A stretch of DNA of 64,000 bases from Sisyra terminalis (taxonomy: Eukaryota; Arthropoda; Insecta; Neuroptera; Sisyridae), in assembly GCA_958496175.1 (NCBI GenBank), contig OY292275.1, positions 12,834,001 to 12,898,000 of the forward strand, written 5' to 3'. This document shows, piece by piece, positions 12,300 to 24,241 of the stretch. Position 1 is the first letter of the stretch. Every line of letters begins with the position of its first letter. The translations under genes were made by a program, and so were the position numbers. The notes under the pieces were generated by a model, which saw only the letters and a program-made list of their open reading frames with translations, ran no database searches and was not told the origin of the DNA.

Positions 12300-13400
12300 A
12301 CATTTCACGTAGGTACGGTACGTGCTAAGGTAAATCTGGCCATTTGAACATTCCACACGACTGTAAAATTGTTTAAAAGAGATCCAGAGGACCTGTTATC
12401 TTCGTGCAGATTGGTATCGATATGAAATTAAAATTAAACATGAAACTATTACGATAATAGACAATAATGCAAATGAGATAGAGGCGCGACGAAGGGGTTC
12501 GCATTTATATATAGGTATTATGTATTCGTATATGCTAATATCGTATCTTGTCAAGAAGTCCACGGCTCAGCAGCGATCAAGTGTTGTACGATGTTAAATA
12601 TTATCAGTGACTGTTAATCTGCGGCTCGAGTTCTTCACAAGACGTTTATTCTGTGTAAATATGGTTCACATGATGATCGTCATTGATAGAGTCAATTAGT
12701 TTGTGACCCAAGCATTTCTAAAATTATCGACATGCATTCCATTGTCACTGAATGGAAATTATTCAATTTGATGCAGCTGTTTTCGACTTTTTTTCTTCCA
12801 TTGCATCATCAATGAATTTATTTATGTCTCCCAATCGCAATTCGTGAATGTGGCAATTTTCATTTGCGCGAAACTCTTCTTAATTGTTAATTAATCAACG
12901 CAAGTCGTAACATTTTCAGTGCTGCCGAGTTTCAAGTTTCATTGAACAACCTAAAGCTCTCGACTTGCATTGCTATGCGGGTGCAATTTGTCGGAAGACG
13001 CATCGTTAATATGAGAGGTCTTATAAATGTCGCGATGCAAATCAAAGTAATATTTACTTTATCACTTTTCCAATTGATGTGCAACAATTACACTCAAGTT
13101 GCGCTGGAGTCATGGATATAGTGCATTTATATGCGACTTGAGTAAATAATCGGCAAATCAATATTTGATATTAATTTACATTTTGTCATAAAACCTAACA
13201 ACTTGCACACATATACATTGTAGTCATGCATATATTGCAACAAGGTGACAGTCTGAATTGAACGAATTTGCATGTAATGCATTTTCATATTCATTATATT
13301 TTCATACTTCGATTTAAACAATCTGCACATAGAAAATAGTTCCATACTGCTGTTAATTGGACTTTAATTTATACCGTAACAACGCCTAGGCTTTCAAATA
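12300..13400. promoter_or_regulatory. candidate regulatory DNA with homeodomain-site cluster
   Basis: This kilobase is more complex and less A/T-run-rich than the flanks and shows no transposon signature. TTAATTGTTAATTAATCAA at 12880-12898 packs overlapping TAAT cores, the usual homeodomain binding sequence. The open frames here (such as 13127-13345 on the minus strand) lack any domain. The composition resembles conserved non-coding DNA near insect developmental genes, but I cannot test conservation. Confidence 0.25.
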
Positions 13401-14548
13401 TTTTTTTTCCTACATTGTCTAGTAATTATCTTCTGGTTAATATACATAACATGCAACAACTCCAAATAAATGAGGCATTTTTTTTTTAATAAATGCATTT
13501 ATTGTCTCCTCTACACACTAGCAAATGTTAATTTAACAATGTCGTTAAAAATTTTAATTAAAAAAAAATTATAATCATATACCTGAAGTACATACGTACA
13601 TACGTGAAGCATGTACCATATAAAACAATTACATTAAAGAGCAAATCTGTTCAAATAATAAAAGCAAATCTCGAAATTTCATAGAGTACGTCTATAATAC
13701 AATGCGATAAAATTTCAACATTCAACGAACTGCTATCATTTTTATTCAAATATATGCATCAAATGCATCAAATATGTTCAAAACTCAAGTACATTTCATT
13801 TTAATGATTTCAATTATACAAACTAGCAGGAAACTAAATAAATTTTTAACACCTTAAACTCTAGAATTTCCTAGTTAGTTCTCCCATAAAATATTCTCAT
13901 CAAATGACTTTCCTTTTAAAAAATCACCGCCTTTTTTTACTTCAAAAAAAAACGCCAGAAACTTGAGTTAATTTTAATTGAAAGTTTTCTATTTCAGTTT
14001 CAAATGTTCCCATTTCTTCATACTTGCAAATTAATTTAAAGTAAATGTTGAACTATGTACTACGAGCAATTATAATTAGGTCACTAATAATTTCCGAGTA
14101 GTTTATTTAGGATCTGGAACAGCTCTTTCAACTTCGCATTTGAATGAGTCCTCTAAACGCAATGTATATTTTACGATTCAATTGGCTGGCCTAAAAAATC
14201 AACGAATTAAGCCATACTAATTCCGGAGGTAAAAGGAATCAATGGGAAAATTTCTTTACAAGTAATAAAACAAGCAGAAAACTTGACGAAAAGCTTTAAA
14301 TGGGAGAGATTAAAACGGTTTGAATTTTTGAAACTTAATTATAAAATTATAAGCAAATAACCTTTTCTAATGATTAAGTTAAATTTAAACTTGGTCTTGT
14401 ATGGTTCTTCGTGTGCTGTAACTACGACTATCAATATGTTTTAAGCCAAGAGCTTTTTTTCACAATATTCAATACATTGAATTGGGAATCGATAAAAAAC
14501 TGCTCTTTTTTTTTACAAAGATAAATATTAGATTTCTTATAATAATGA
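13401..14548. other. non-coding, nothing recognised
   Basis: AT-rich DNA without frames or repeats. A small tandem of ACATACGT units lies at about 13590-13605. Confidence 0.5.
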
Positions 14549-14552
14549 ATAT
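14549..14552. repeat. target-site duplication (left), ATAT
   Basis: These four bases immediately precede the TG of the solo LTR and are repeated exactly after its terminal CA at 14998-15001. In AT-rich DNA a chance match is not negligible, but its exact abutment to both LTR ends supports it. Confidence 0.7.
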
Positions 14553-14997
14553 TGTAACGTGACGTCTCAAAACTGTATTGAGATGGCGTTTATTCGTTCT
14601 TTTAATTTCTTTTGAAAATAAATAATCACTTTCTCACTTAACAATCACTTTTTTTATTACACAATTACGCTTGTCAAAACAATCACTTAAATGACAATAA
14701 TCACTTTTAATTCAAATCACACTAATAATCGCTCGGTAATCGCTTTGTTGTAACGGAAATTCACAACAGAATTTCTATACAAAACTATCCCTGGGCTTGA
14801 GCTGAGCGACTTATATACCCGCAACCCAATATTCTAGAATATACTCCAAAATTCGCGAACGTTCCACCAACTACTAGATGTTTCAAGAATAATCTATATG
14901 TACATTCGCATTGGTGGGAGAGAGATAGAAGTCACTCAGCCAATCGCGTGCCGGCATGGCACAAAAAGAGAGACAGACTTTGTCCCTTTCTGTTACA
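14553..14997 (-). mobile_element. complete solo LTR of a gypsy-like retrotransposon
   Basis: The 445-bp unit begins TGTAAC and ends GTTACA, the short inverted TG...CA termini of LTRs, and is flanked on both sides by the 4-base direct repeat ATAT (14549-14552 and 14998-15001), a target duplication of the size usual for Ty3/gypsy elements. Read on the minus strand it carries, in order, a GGGTATATAAG TATA box (about 14809-14820), a TCGCTCAGCTC initiator-like stretch, and an AATAAA polyadenylation signal (complement of 14589-14594). No internal region or second LTR lies beside it, so it is the product of LTR-LTR recombination. The class is inferred from termini, duplication length and promoter layout; no coding sequence is available to confirm it. 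Confidence 0.82.
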
Positions 14998-15001
14998 ATA
15001 T

Positions 15002-16773
15002 TTTCAATAATCTTTAAGAGCCTTGTTTTCCTCTTTAATGAAGAAAAAATTAAATGCCTCGAAAATGGAATCAAAGCCCACCCTTCTTTTAACTCTGAAA
15101 AATATTTCTTTTCCACTTCCGATTATCGACAATCCCACCTCTTTAATATCCCGACAAATATTTATATTTAAGAAACTATAGTTCCTTTATTTTTTACATT
15201 ATTGAACAAAAGTTTAATGCATTTAAAAATTTACTTTTTTTTACCTTTATAAGGGAAATATAAGTTATGAAATAACTGCAAAGATAATGCAAGTATTTTT
15301 TACTAGGAAAAATCTACGATTAGAATACTATACGCTCTGTATCAATTGGTAACAATTGCAATCATTTTATTATACCAAATTTAGTACAAAACAAATTTTA
15401 TGGCATTCCCGAATCATCAAATTAAATTGAAGACTTAATTTAGGCTTCGACTGCTTATAAAACGAAACTGCTTTACTACCTTTCACTAAATCTTCTACCA
15501 TGCATTTCATTGGCCCACCAATGAAAGCAAGATTCGCAAAGCCCTTTTAAAGCTTACTTTTAACCCTCAAAATTTTCTACTTTCAAAATTTGTATTGATC
15601 AAATCATCTCAAGTTACTCTTTATGAATATATATCCTTTATTTGGTGTAATTCAAATGTTAAAATGCAGCCAAAACTGCAACAATCTAAGCCATTTTCTA
15701 AGTTCTGCAACTACACAAAATACACACCATACATATAGAGTTGCAATGTTGAAAACGAAACTTGGAAATTTACAGTTTCAACGACTAAAACAGTACCTTA
15801 TTAAACGTTTAGCGCAATAATTCACAAGTTTGCTCACATAATTAGCCATGTATTTCCATGGTTTACTTCCACGATATTTACGACTGCACTAATCGCATTA
15901 AACGTGCTCCACAACAAATGCATTTGTGTATATGTGCAAGTTACATATAACTATTCACACATTACACAACAATTAGAGAAGAAAATAAATAAAAAAAATA
16001 CTCCCAGTTCATCTCAATGTCGATAGTAGGTATTCTATTGAATCAATATGGCTTGAATAGAAGCCGAGTTTTAGAAATTGTTTCACCCACTGCTTGTAAT
16101 ACGACGATAATGCCTCTCGAAAATTTATTGGAAATCAGCAATAAATCATGTTTTAAGTAACGTTTATTTCCGGATAAAACTAATCTTGCAAATGTTACGT
16201 AGCATTCGATGCAATAAATTAAATATTAACGATAAATAAACGCTTTTGTCAGACCCGTAGTGATTACAAATAAATAAAAAACATATATAAAAAAACCAAC
16301 AAAATTGTTTTGGAAACGCAAAGATTTATACCATAGAATTAAACAAAAAATTATTTTAAAAATTCACTTTATGTTCTTAATTTTTTTTATTATTTGTTCG
16401 AAGAAACCACCAATCTTAAATGTAGGATATTCAGGATTCCAAATATTAAAAAAATAAAATTGTGCAATTAAAATCTATTGTGGAGCAAATTTAAGTTTCT
16501 AGGGCTTGGATATATATTTTTGTGCACACACGATCAGAATTTAAGCTACTTTATCTGAGAAAATCATATGAAACGGTATATTCCATTGAATTGCAAAGCC
16601 GAAATGCACAAAAAAATATTTTAAATTACAAATTTTGGCACTAAGCAACAGAAGAAATTTCATTAAAATTTGAATTTGTTCCCTTTGATCTTCAGTACTG
16701 CAACATCTCAAGGAAAATATATAAAATAAACTATTACAATCAAAATAAGATTTTTTCGCTGACTTTGAACAGT
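15002..16773. other. AT-rich non-coding DNA, no gene seen
   Basis: Several 60-90 residue open frames occur (for example 15623-15820 and 16541-16813) but none contains a recognisable domain, and the translations are low-complexity. No repeats or terminal structures were seen. Confidence 0.5.
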
Positions 16774-16778
16774 TATAC

Positions 16779-16913
16779 TGTGTATACAATATATAGAATA
16801 TATTGCGGTTCAATTTATGTAGTATGATATAGTTATGATTTTTATATATTATTATATTTAATTATACTACATAAATTGGACCACAATATATTCTATATAT
16901 TGTATACACAAAA
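16779..16913. repeat. foldback palindrome with ~50-bp arms
   Basis: TGTGTATACAATATATAGAA near 16779 is mirrored by the reverse complement ending near 16913, and the arms continue inward through ATTGCGGTTCAATTTATGTAGTA against TACTACATAAATTGGACCACAAT. The arms are nearly identical and enclose about 30 AT-rich bases. The high arm identity implies recent origin or ongoing gene conversion. There is no coding capacity; the element class is unknown. Confidence 0.8.
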
Positions 16914-17277
16914 CTATTACAATTTTTTTATAAACTAAAGTATTATAATAATACAGATGTCGCAATGAGATGATAAAAATGAAGATTTGATCAAATCCCA
17001 AAAGTACATAATCAAGTCACGATCATCATTCCGTGAATTGATCATTTACCTTAGGGATTCCATCAAATTTCCATTTCCCTACAACGCAGTTATAGATTGA
17101 TATAAAAAATATATATTTTACATGTTTTTCTGCAATTGTTCCAGCACCATAGTACCTATGCATCAGTGGACACTGCTATTGGTCACAAATATCGATAAAT
17201 CATCGAGATTTTGTGGGATAAATTTGGTTTTAGTACACGTTTAACTCCTCTTAGATAAAATATTTTTTTCGAAAATT

Positions 17278-17487
17278 ATATCGAAAATATTGTTCAAGGT
17301 GACAAAAAAAAATATCAGGAAGGTTGGAGCCCTTAATATTTATATTTATATTAAGACGTCAATCATCTTTAATTTCGATTTTTTATTAAAGATGAAATTA
17401 AAGATGATAGACCTTTTAATATTAATATTAAGGGCTCAAGCCTTCCCGATATTTTTTTTTGTCACCTTGAACAATATTTTCGATATA
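17278..17487. repeat. foldback palindrome with ~90-bp arms
   Basis: The left arm runs from ATATCGAAAATATTGTTCAA through GGTGACAAAAAAAAATATC and GAGCCCTTAATATT to ATCATCTTTAATTTC; the right arm is its reverse complement with only a few differences, ending at GAACAATATTTTCGATATA. The loop is about 30 bases. The 118-codon plus-strand open frame that starts here is created by the palindrome and is not a gene. Confidence 0.85.
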
Positions 17488-17649
17488 CTTTTCAAAAACA
17501 AAAATAGTCAATTTTTTTGGCTCAGTCTAGTATACATACTTCCAAATTCGTCTTTTCAAAAAATACACAAAAAACATAACCGATTTTATAAGTTTGCAAA
17601 ACTTCTATGTATCAAATGTATCAAAGTTATAGTTATTAAGGATTAAATC

Positions 17650-18420
17650 AAAGTTAATTATTACCAGAAAAATGGTAAATTGTGAAATGCTAGATAAAAG
17701 AAATTTCAACGCCTTTACACTGAAAAAGTGGCACTGATTTTTCGACTTCCCTTTCGTATTCATATTCGTCGTCGTACGACTGTGAAATGTCATTGAAGTG
17801 GACTTGGTTGGAAGACATAAAGACACACAACGTGTTTGTTGTCGAGTGTGTAGCATTCCATCGCCAAGTCGAGTTAATTTTGCCAAAGACTTTCAGTGTA
17901 AAATACAAACATATGTGACACATCAGCCGTGAATAGACCGACAAGCCAGACAGACAGTCTTGCACATGCAACATTTGCATTCTTCCACATAGAGCATTTG
18001 AAAACACACATTAAGATGCAAGTTTCGCATAATCGAATATACATGCATATAGGCTTTCAGCAAATGTTCACGCGAACTCAACACTCCACCACCAAATACT
18101 CCTCACACTAATTTAAAGAACACGAAGCCGAGAGAAAAATTAACCAGTCTCCAATAATTAGCCGTTAAATGTGAATTGATCTGATTAATTAGCCTAGCGA
18201 GTTAAATTTATCAAGCCACAAAGTATAAACATAAGAGTGTACGTTAATGAGCCGATTTTTAACTCAACAGAGCAATTCCTTTCAAATCAAATAACGGAGC
18301 GTTTAATTTTCAAAACCGAAATTAACTTTTTTTCAAGCCTATTCTTTATAATCTTATGCCATTAAATTAACGAGCTCATTTTTCCCTTTTTCAAACCAAA
18401 TCAAACGAAATCAATTCGTG
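17650..18420. promoter_or_regulatory. candidate regulatory DNA
   Basis: The block is more complex than its flanks, with no transposon structure. CTGATTAATTAG at 18181-18192 is a palindromic homeodomain-type site, and CAATAATTAGCC lies 30 bases upstream. Overlapping minus-strand open frames (17605-17886 and 17690-18007) show no domain and overlap in different frames, which argues against coding. Function is inferred from composition and motifs only. Confidence 0.22.
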
Positions 18421-18739
18421 ATTCCCTCATTTATGGGTAAAAAAAATATCGGAAAAAAGCATTTGTTGAAAACAACTGGCTCGCATAATGGAACCTATTT
18501 ATTTGGAGCACAAAGTAAAAAAGAAAAAATCTTTGTTGAATTTTCATTTTCAGGCGTATTTCTCCCACAAACTAAAACCAAAAGCAAATATTTTGTGCAT
18601 AGAATCAACTGAAAACATACAAATTCAGAATTGTTAACATATAAAAATATCAATGGATCATTTTAACTTCAAACATCAATTTTTTACAATTAAAGTTTTC
18701 GATTTTAATTACTTTGTTTAACTTTTTTTGATCATTTTC

Positions 18740-19200
18740 AGTGTTAGTCTCAAACTTTTGTTATTAAATATTGCCGCGAACTTGGTACATTTTAAAATTA
18801 GAACAATGGAAATAATATGAGATCAAAGAAGTTTCGAAGATGATGATCTATGGGTGATAAAACACATTAGAAAGTTTGGGGACATTCTATTAGTTTCCAG
18901 AAACAGGTCCAGTTTTTATATAAGGACGTTGACAGACAACACAGTTTAGTTCAGTGCAGAACAGAACAATTCAGTACAGTCTGGAATCGTTAAAAGAAAA
19001 CGTGTATGCAGGTCACAGGAGAAAGAAGTGAAGCCTTTAAAATTGTGAAGTTTAAGGTGTTGAGACTAATGTAAAATTTCAGCATTAGGATAATTGTAGG
19101 GTTTAGTGATAATATTGATACCAAATTTAAATCGTTAAAGTGTAGAATAGAAGACTCATATTTAATTTTTTTTCTCAAAAATGATTGGAATTATAATCTC
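18740..19200 (+). promoter_or_regulatory. TATA promoter-like block, possibly a decayed LTR
   Basis: TATATAA at 18917-18923 is followed by an initiator-like TCAGTG at 18951-18956 and then by repeated CAG/CAGT words (GTGCAGAACAGAACAATTCAG). That layout is typical of insect gypsy or BEL-type LTR promoters. I could not find convincing TG...CA ends or a target duplication, so it may be an eroded solo LTR or a cellular promoter. No open frame follows closely. Confidence 0.35.
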
Positions 19201-20439
19201 TCTCTGTTAATTAGATATAGATTTGGGTACATGGATAGACTGTGTATATGACGCCATATAGAAAAAAGAAAATTCTAGGGTAGTGTACGAAGTGTCGTCT
19301 ACGTGGGTATAGTTTTTATGGTAACTAAAACAACAGCTGATAATTGAGTACCGATGAGCGCCAGCTTACAAAATTAAGCTTTTGCCTTTTACTTACTAAG
19401 GTTACTTCTGTTTCCTACACCAGAGAAGAGAGACTAATATAAAGAAGTCACTTCTATATATAATTTAAACGTGACCAATATAGGCGCTGTTGTATTTTGC
19501 TTAGTTCACTCGAAATTTGTGCCTACGTATACGGCGCTAGTAGTAATTTCTAGTGCGATTTTTTGTCTACTATACAGTGTTCTATCTATCAAAAACAGAT
19601 TAATGGAAAACATGGAAACACTGTATATTGCTTTCTATCTTATTCCTTCGTTAAGTCCTATAGATTTATGAGTTTTTCTCTTTTTTACTGTCGTTTTTTC
19701 GTTTCATCAAATTTCAAATCACAACGATCCTAAAGAAGTTTTCACTTCAAAATAAAAAGTAAAAACAGTTAAATATTGTTGCGTTGTTAAATAAATAAGT
19801 ATGAAGTGTTAAATATTTAAATAAATATATATATATATATATATATAATTTGAATTATTTTTGTTGTCTTAAGCACAAATCCAAAGAACTCATCAATATA
19901 AATAAGAAAAAATGTAACTACATATATGATTATTATAAATATTTGAGGTTTAAAGTCCTTAAACGAATTTGTAAGACTCAACACACAATTAACCCTCTTA
20001 ACCCTTCGATTTCTTGTTGATATTTCATTTCAAATATATAAAGAAGATTATGCAAATATATAAAAAAGATAAAAGCAATGCACATTTGTAGTTGTCAAAA
20101 GAAAAAAAATTGACAGAAATAATTTTAATTTTTACACTTCGTTAATCTTCCGAACATTATAAACCATCACAAGTTTAATTCATCGAAAAAAAATATCATT
20201 ACAGTTTCAAATAACATAAAGTGCAGTGAACAATGCATAGGTATTAGGAACAAACTTTTTAAAAAGTATAGAACAAAATACATAGAAAAGTAAAAGTGGA
20301 ACTTTTATTAAGGTAAAACAATCTAACAAAAGTTTCTACTACTAAAATGCAAAGAATTTTTTTCCATTTTTTTTTAAATTAGCCTTCAAACCCCAACCAA
20401 ATTAAACTTTTAATCATCTCCTGACTATTAAATGGGAAT
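19201..20439. other. non-coding with a short AT microsatellite and small hairpin
   Basis: It contains an (AT)n run at about 19827-19846 and a 10-bp perfect stem, ATACAGTGTT at 19572-19581 against AACACTGTAT at 19617-19626. GGCGCTGTTG and GGCGCTAGTAG occur about 50 bases apart and look like pieces of an unidentified repeat. No gene is visible. Confidence 0.45.
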
Positions 20440-21420
20440 CTCATTAATAAGACAGAAGCCAATTTCAAATATTTTGATGGAATTTTATGAAAAAATTACG
20501 CGAAGGGATTACCATTGGTTAATGACATACAACGTCATTAGTATGCATTTACACATTGCTATCACATCATAAAAATTCCATCTGCAAGCCAAAGACATAG
20601 ACCACCTACGATGACACAGTCTTTATATATATAAGCGTTGCAAAAGTTGCAACTGCATAGACAGTACACCACATAGACACCAGCGTAATTTGATAAAAGA
20701 TTAAATTAAATGCACAACTTTGCTGCTATTTTCGTTCTTACTTATACTCACAGCACGAAAATTAAACTTACTGCTTTACAGATCTCTGCACTTCACCTTC
20801 AAGAAAATAATTTCTCTTGGAGCAAAAATAAAAAAAAAACACGAACAGAAATAACTTCTTATTAATGTCAACCCCAAACTAACACTTGTGATTCATAATT
20901 TTTAACTTGTGGCATACCGAGTTAATGACTCAAATTACTCCATCTAAAGCATTTAATTTAAAAAGTCAAACATGAGAAGGAAGAATTAGATTAAATGTTA
21001 TTCCACCATATTTATGCAAACAACGCCAATAGTCGTATAATAATTTTGTTAAATCGGCCAATATTCGAATTAGATACGCATTTGGGAATAGACAATGTCG
21101 CTCTATTTAACGCAGCAAATCAACCCCGGAGGGTATAACCGAAAAATTTTAATTTATCACACTAAAATTATGTTGGCGAGAGGCCATAAGCATATGGTGT
21201 AATTAGCACCGGTGCCACTTTCCCAGGGCCAAATATAAACTAGTCGCGAAAAAACACAATAAAATTATGCAAATAATTAATTGAAAATGTTAATGGGAAA
21301 ATTGAAATTGATTTGAAAAATTCAATCGAGTCGCTACATTCGCGAATTGCGAACGTCAATGGGTGTCGAGTAGTGAATATGCAAAATACAAATATATTTT
21401 TTTGCATAAATTATCGCCAC
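20440..21420. promoter_or_regulatory. candidate enhancer with POU/homeodomain sites
   Basis: The strongest regulatory-looking stretch in the window. An exact octamer ATGCAAAT (21267-21274) abuts AATTAATT, the usual composite arrangement for POU and homeodomain factors. GCACCGGTGC, a 10-bp palindrome, lies at 21206-21215. A TATATATATAAGCG stretch near 20623-20637 could serve as a TATA box. No repeat or coding sequence is seen. The assignment is inferred from motif clustering and composition. Confidence 0.3.
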
Positions 21421-24239
21421 TTTTTGTAACAGCAAAGGTTCTCATATTTGGACTAGTTTCAAGTTTATTATTTAACTATTATTGTTAAAAAATTCCCCTA
21501 AATAGTTATGCATTTATAAAAAAAAAACATTGAAATAAATCGAATCAACATTTAAAAATTATTGTACAGAAAATATGTTTCATTTTTCACTACTATAATT
21601 AACTGATATATAATTGATATTTTAAAGGGAAAATGGAAAAATTGTTCAAAACTGCATCAAAAAATATTTTCAGATTAAATTCATGTTTACAATATACCTA
21701 TACTGACCTATACCAATAACTGAAAATGAGAAAAACTAGCGTCCGTACTCTTACCACGTTATCCGATTATAGTGTCGAAATAAAAATTCAAGAATTAAGT
21801 TAAATTTTGCCATTTTAAGGCAGGGAGATTGGTCATGATCTAGGTGGCATATTGACAATGATTGTTTCAGAAAAGACTTTACTATAAGAAAAACACCAAA
21901 AGAATATTTTTAAATAACTAAAAAACTTAGAAGTATTTGACTTTTTCTATTGACTAATAATGAAAATAGGTGGCGGAAAATTTCCGGTCGGTCCAGGGCG
22001 GCAAAATCGCGCGCTGCGCTACCATTTTAGGGAACGATGTGGGTAATATCCAAAATTATATTTAAAACGTGTTTCGTTACAAATCAAGGATGTTAAAAGT
22101 TTGAAATTTGGAAGAAATTTTGAAAATGAAAAATGAAATTTCGGATCGGAATAGTTCTACAAATAATATTATCGATATCGGTATCAGTTTCGATACTTTT
22201 CTTTATCGGATATTAATTAGTTCCCGCTAATGTTGTGGAACTCCATATTATTCCTATCTCAATTTTTACCAACTTGTCAAAAATTATCACTTCTTTCATT
22301 TAAGGGGGTTGTCCCGTGTGAGGGGTTCAATTTTTTTTTTTTGCATAAATTCCTTCTATAACATGTCTAAACTAAAATATGGCAGTTAAGGGATCTAATA
22401 AAGAAAATTAAAGTTGTAATTCACGACAAAAATATAGAAGTTGCTATAAATTTAACCATACTTGAAACTTTAAACACATTTTTTTCAAAACCGACTAATT
22501 TCCAATTTATAGGGTAGACTTAGCCAAATTCCATTTAATTAAATGGCTAGCCATATGGTTAAATAGACGACATATATGATACTTAAATCTTTAAACTCTA
22601 AGCACTGCAGTAAAAAACGCACTTTTGCTGTATAAGTCGATCCTAAATATCTCTATAAATTAATACTTTGTGTGAAATTTGTATAGGAAATCCATTTATT
22701 ATTTGTAATCTTGGAATTTAATTAAAAACCACCATTTGGTTAACTTAACGGTTAATGGTTAATGTATCTAATCAACTATTTGTTTCGTTATATTCAACTG
22801 ATGCATCCTGAAATAAATATGAATCCACCAATCGTAAAAGACCTACTTTTCTTCGCATTTTCAACTGCAGCCCTAAGAAAAATGAGCGATTTTCATGGTT
22901 CATTCTATACTTCAATAATGTTGGATCTAAATATGGCATTCAAATTCCAAATCTTTCTACTGTAATACTTCGTACAAACTTGAATAAATATATGCTTGCC
23001 ATGATTGCAGATAAAAATAATTACATTACAAAATAGATAGAAGGTAGAAATGGCAAATAACGCTAAGAGAAAATTAAAGGGACGTTAATGGTACAAACTT
23101 TAATATTATATATCGACAAAAAAGGTTTTTTCTTTTTTTAATTTTCCCATAAGAATATTCTACATAATCATCGCATATTCTTCGTCAAAACTAAGCTAAA
23201 TACTAATTTAGTTAAATCTCTTTGAATTTTTATATCGACGATTCATTAATTTTCCATATATTTGAGTAGATGTTTAATCTAGTAAATCTTTTCAATATTT
23301 AATAGCGACTGTAAAATAAACACTTGAAAATCGAACGATTTTCATGATAAAAAATTATAAGATATTTTTATCACCGATTTTTTATAACATCTTAAAATTA
23401 TATACCTAGTATTTATTATTAATTATTTTAATTTTTTTTTAAATAGGAAAATATTTTTTAAATTATCAAGGAATCGTTGAAGCAAAGAACTTCAGAAGTA
23501 TCCAAAGGGTAGCTTATAGTCTCAACAAGTACAAGAATATTATTTGTAAACAAACTATTGTTCATCATAACTTAATGCATTTTCCAAGACATGTTGTTGA
23601 AGATAATTTAAAATAATTATTTTCCTTATTAAATTTATTATTATTTATTCAAAAATTCAAGAATATATTACAAAACAGAGAAACGTATAAGTAAATAAAT
23701 TAAGAAAATTATCTTGGGAACAAAAAGAGTGAATCGGTAAATTTGCATTGCTATCCCGTATTCAGTATAGCTCGAATACATACATACGTGTGCACACTAA
23801 CATCATTCATCGTAACTGGATAATGAAAGTATGCAAAGAGAACATTTACCTTAAAGCACCAACTTTAAGATTTGAAACATTGTTTTTCAACAAGTTTTCA
23901 AGCCATTAGGGATATATATGTACGAGTATGCCCTACGGAACCTCTATTAGTAACGAGAACCAGCCGATAATGCAATTTCCTGAATAAATAGAACAAGGTG
24001 CTTCATTATAGCAAACATGAGAATGTTACGTTATAACCCAGCAACTAAAGGGGGGCAAAGACGAGGCTAAAATCCTCCGTTATCGTTTTACCATTATCTT
24101 TTCCTCTGCACTTTATTACGTTTTCTCTCTTTTCCTTTTGTACTCCTACGTTTTTTTTTTTTAGAAACGTAAAACATTCAATACCATTTCAATAACTTGG
24201 TGGATCATTTTCAAAGTTTATACCCAAGTAGTGTGGATG
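21421..24239. other. non-coding; includes a DRE-like site and a small GC-rich patch
   Basis: TATCGATA at 22170-22177 matches the DREF-binding element of insects and sits in a run of further ATCG-containing words. A GC-rich patch at about 21968-22025 (GGTCCAGGGCGGCAAAATCG and neighbours) stands out from the surrounding AT-rich DNA but has no open frame. The rest is featureless. Confidence 0.4.
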
Positions 24240-24241
24240 TA

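Noticed and set aside
17290..17646. 118-codon plus-strand open frame
   Set aside because: It is produced by the near-perfect palindrome at 17278-17487 plus AT-rich flank; the translation has no domain and is I/F/K-rich.
17690..18007. 105-codon minus-strand open frame
   Set aside because: It overlaps another frame of similar length in a different phase and contains no known motif; the region looks regulatory rather than coding.
18740..19200. Solo LTR at the 18.9-kb TATA block
   Set aside because: The promoter layout fits an LTR, but I found no TG...CA ends or target duplication, so it is listed only as promoter-like.
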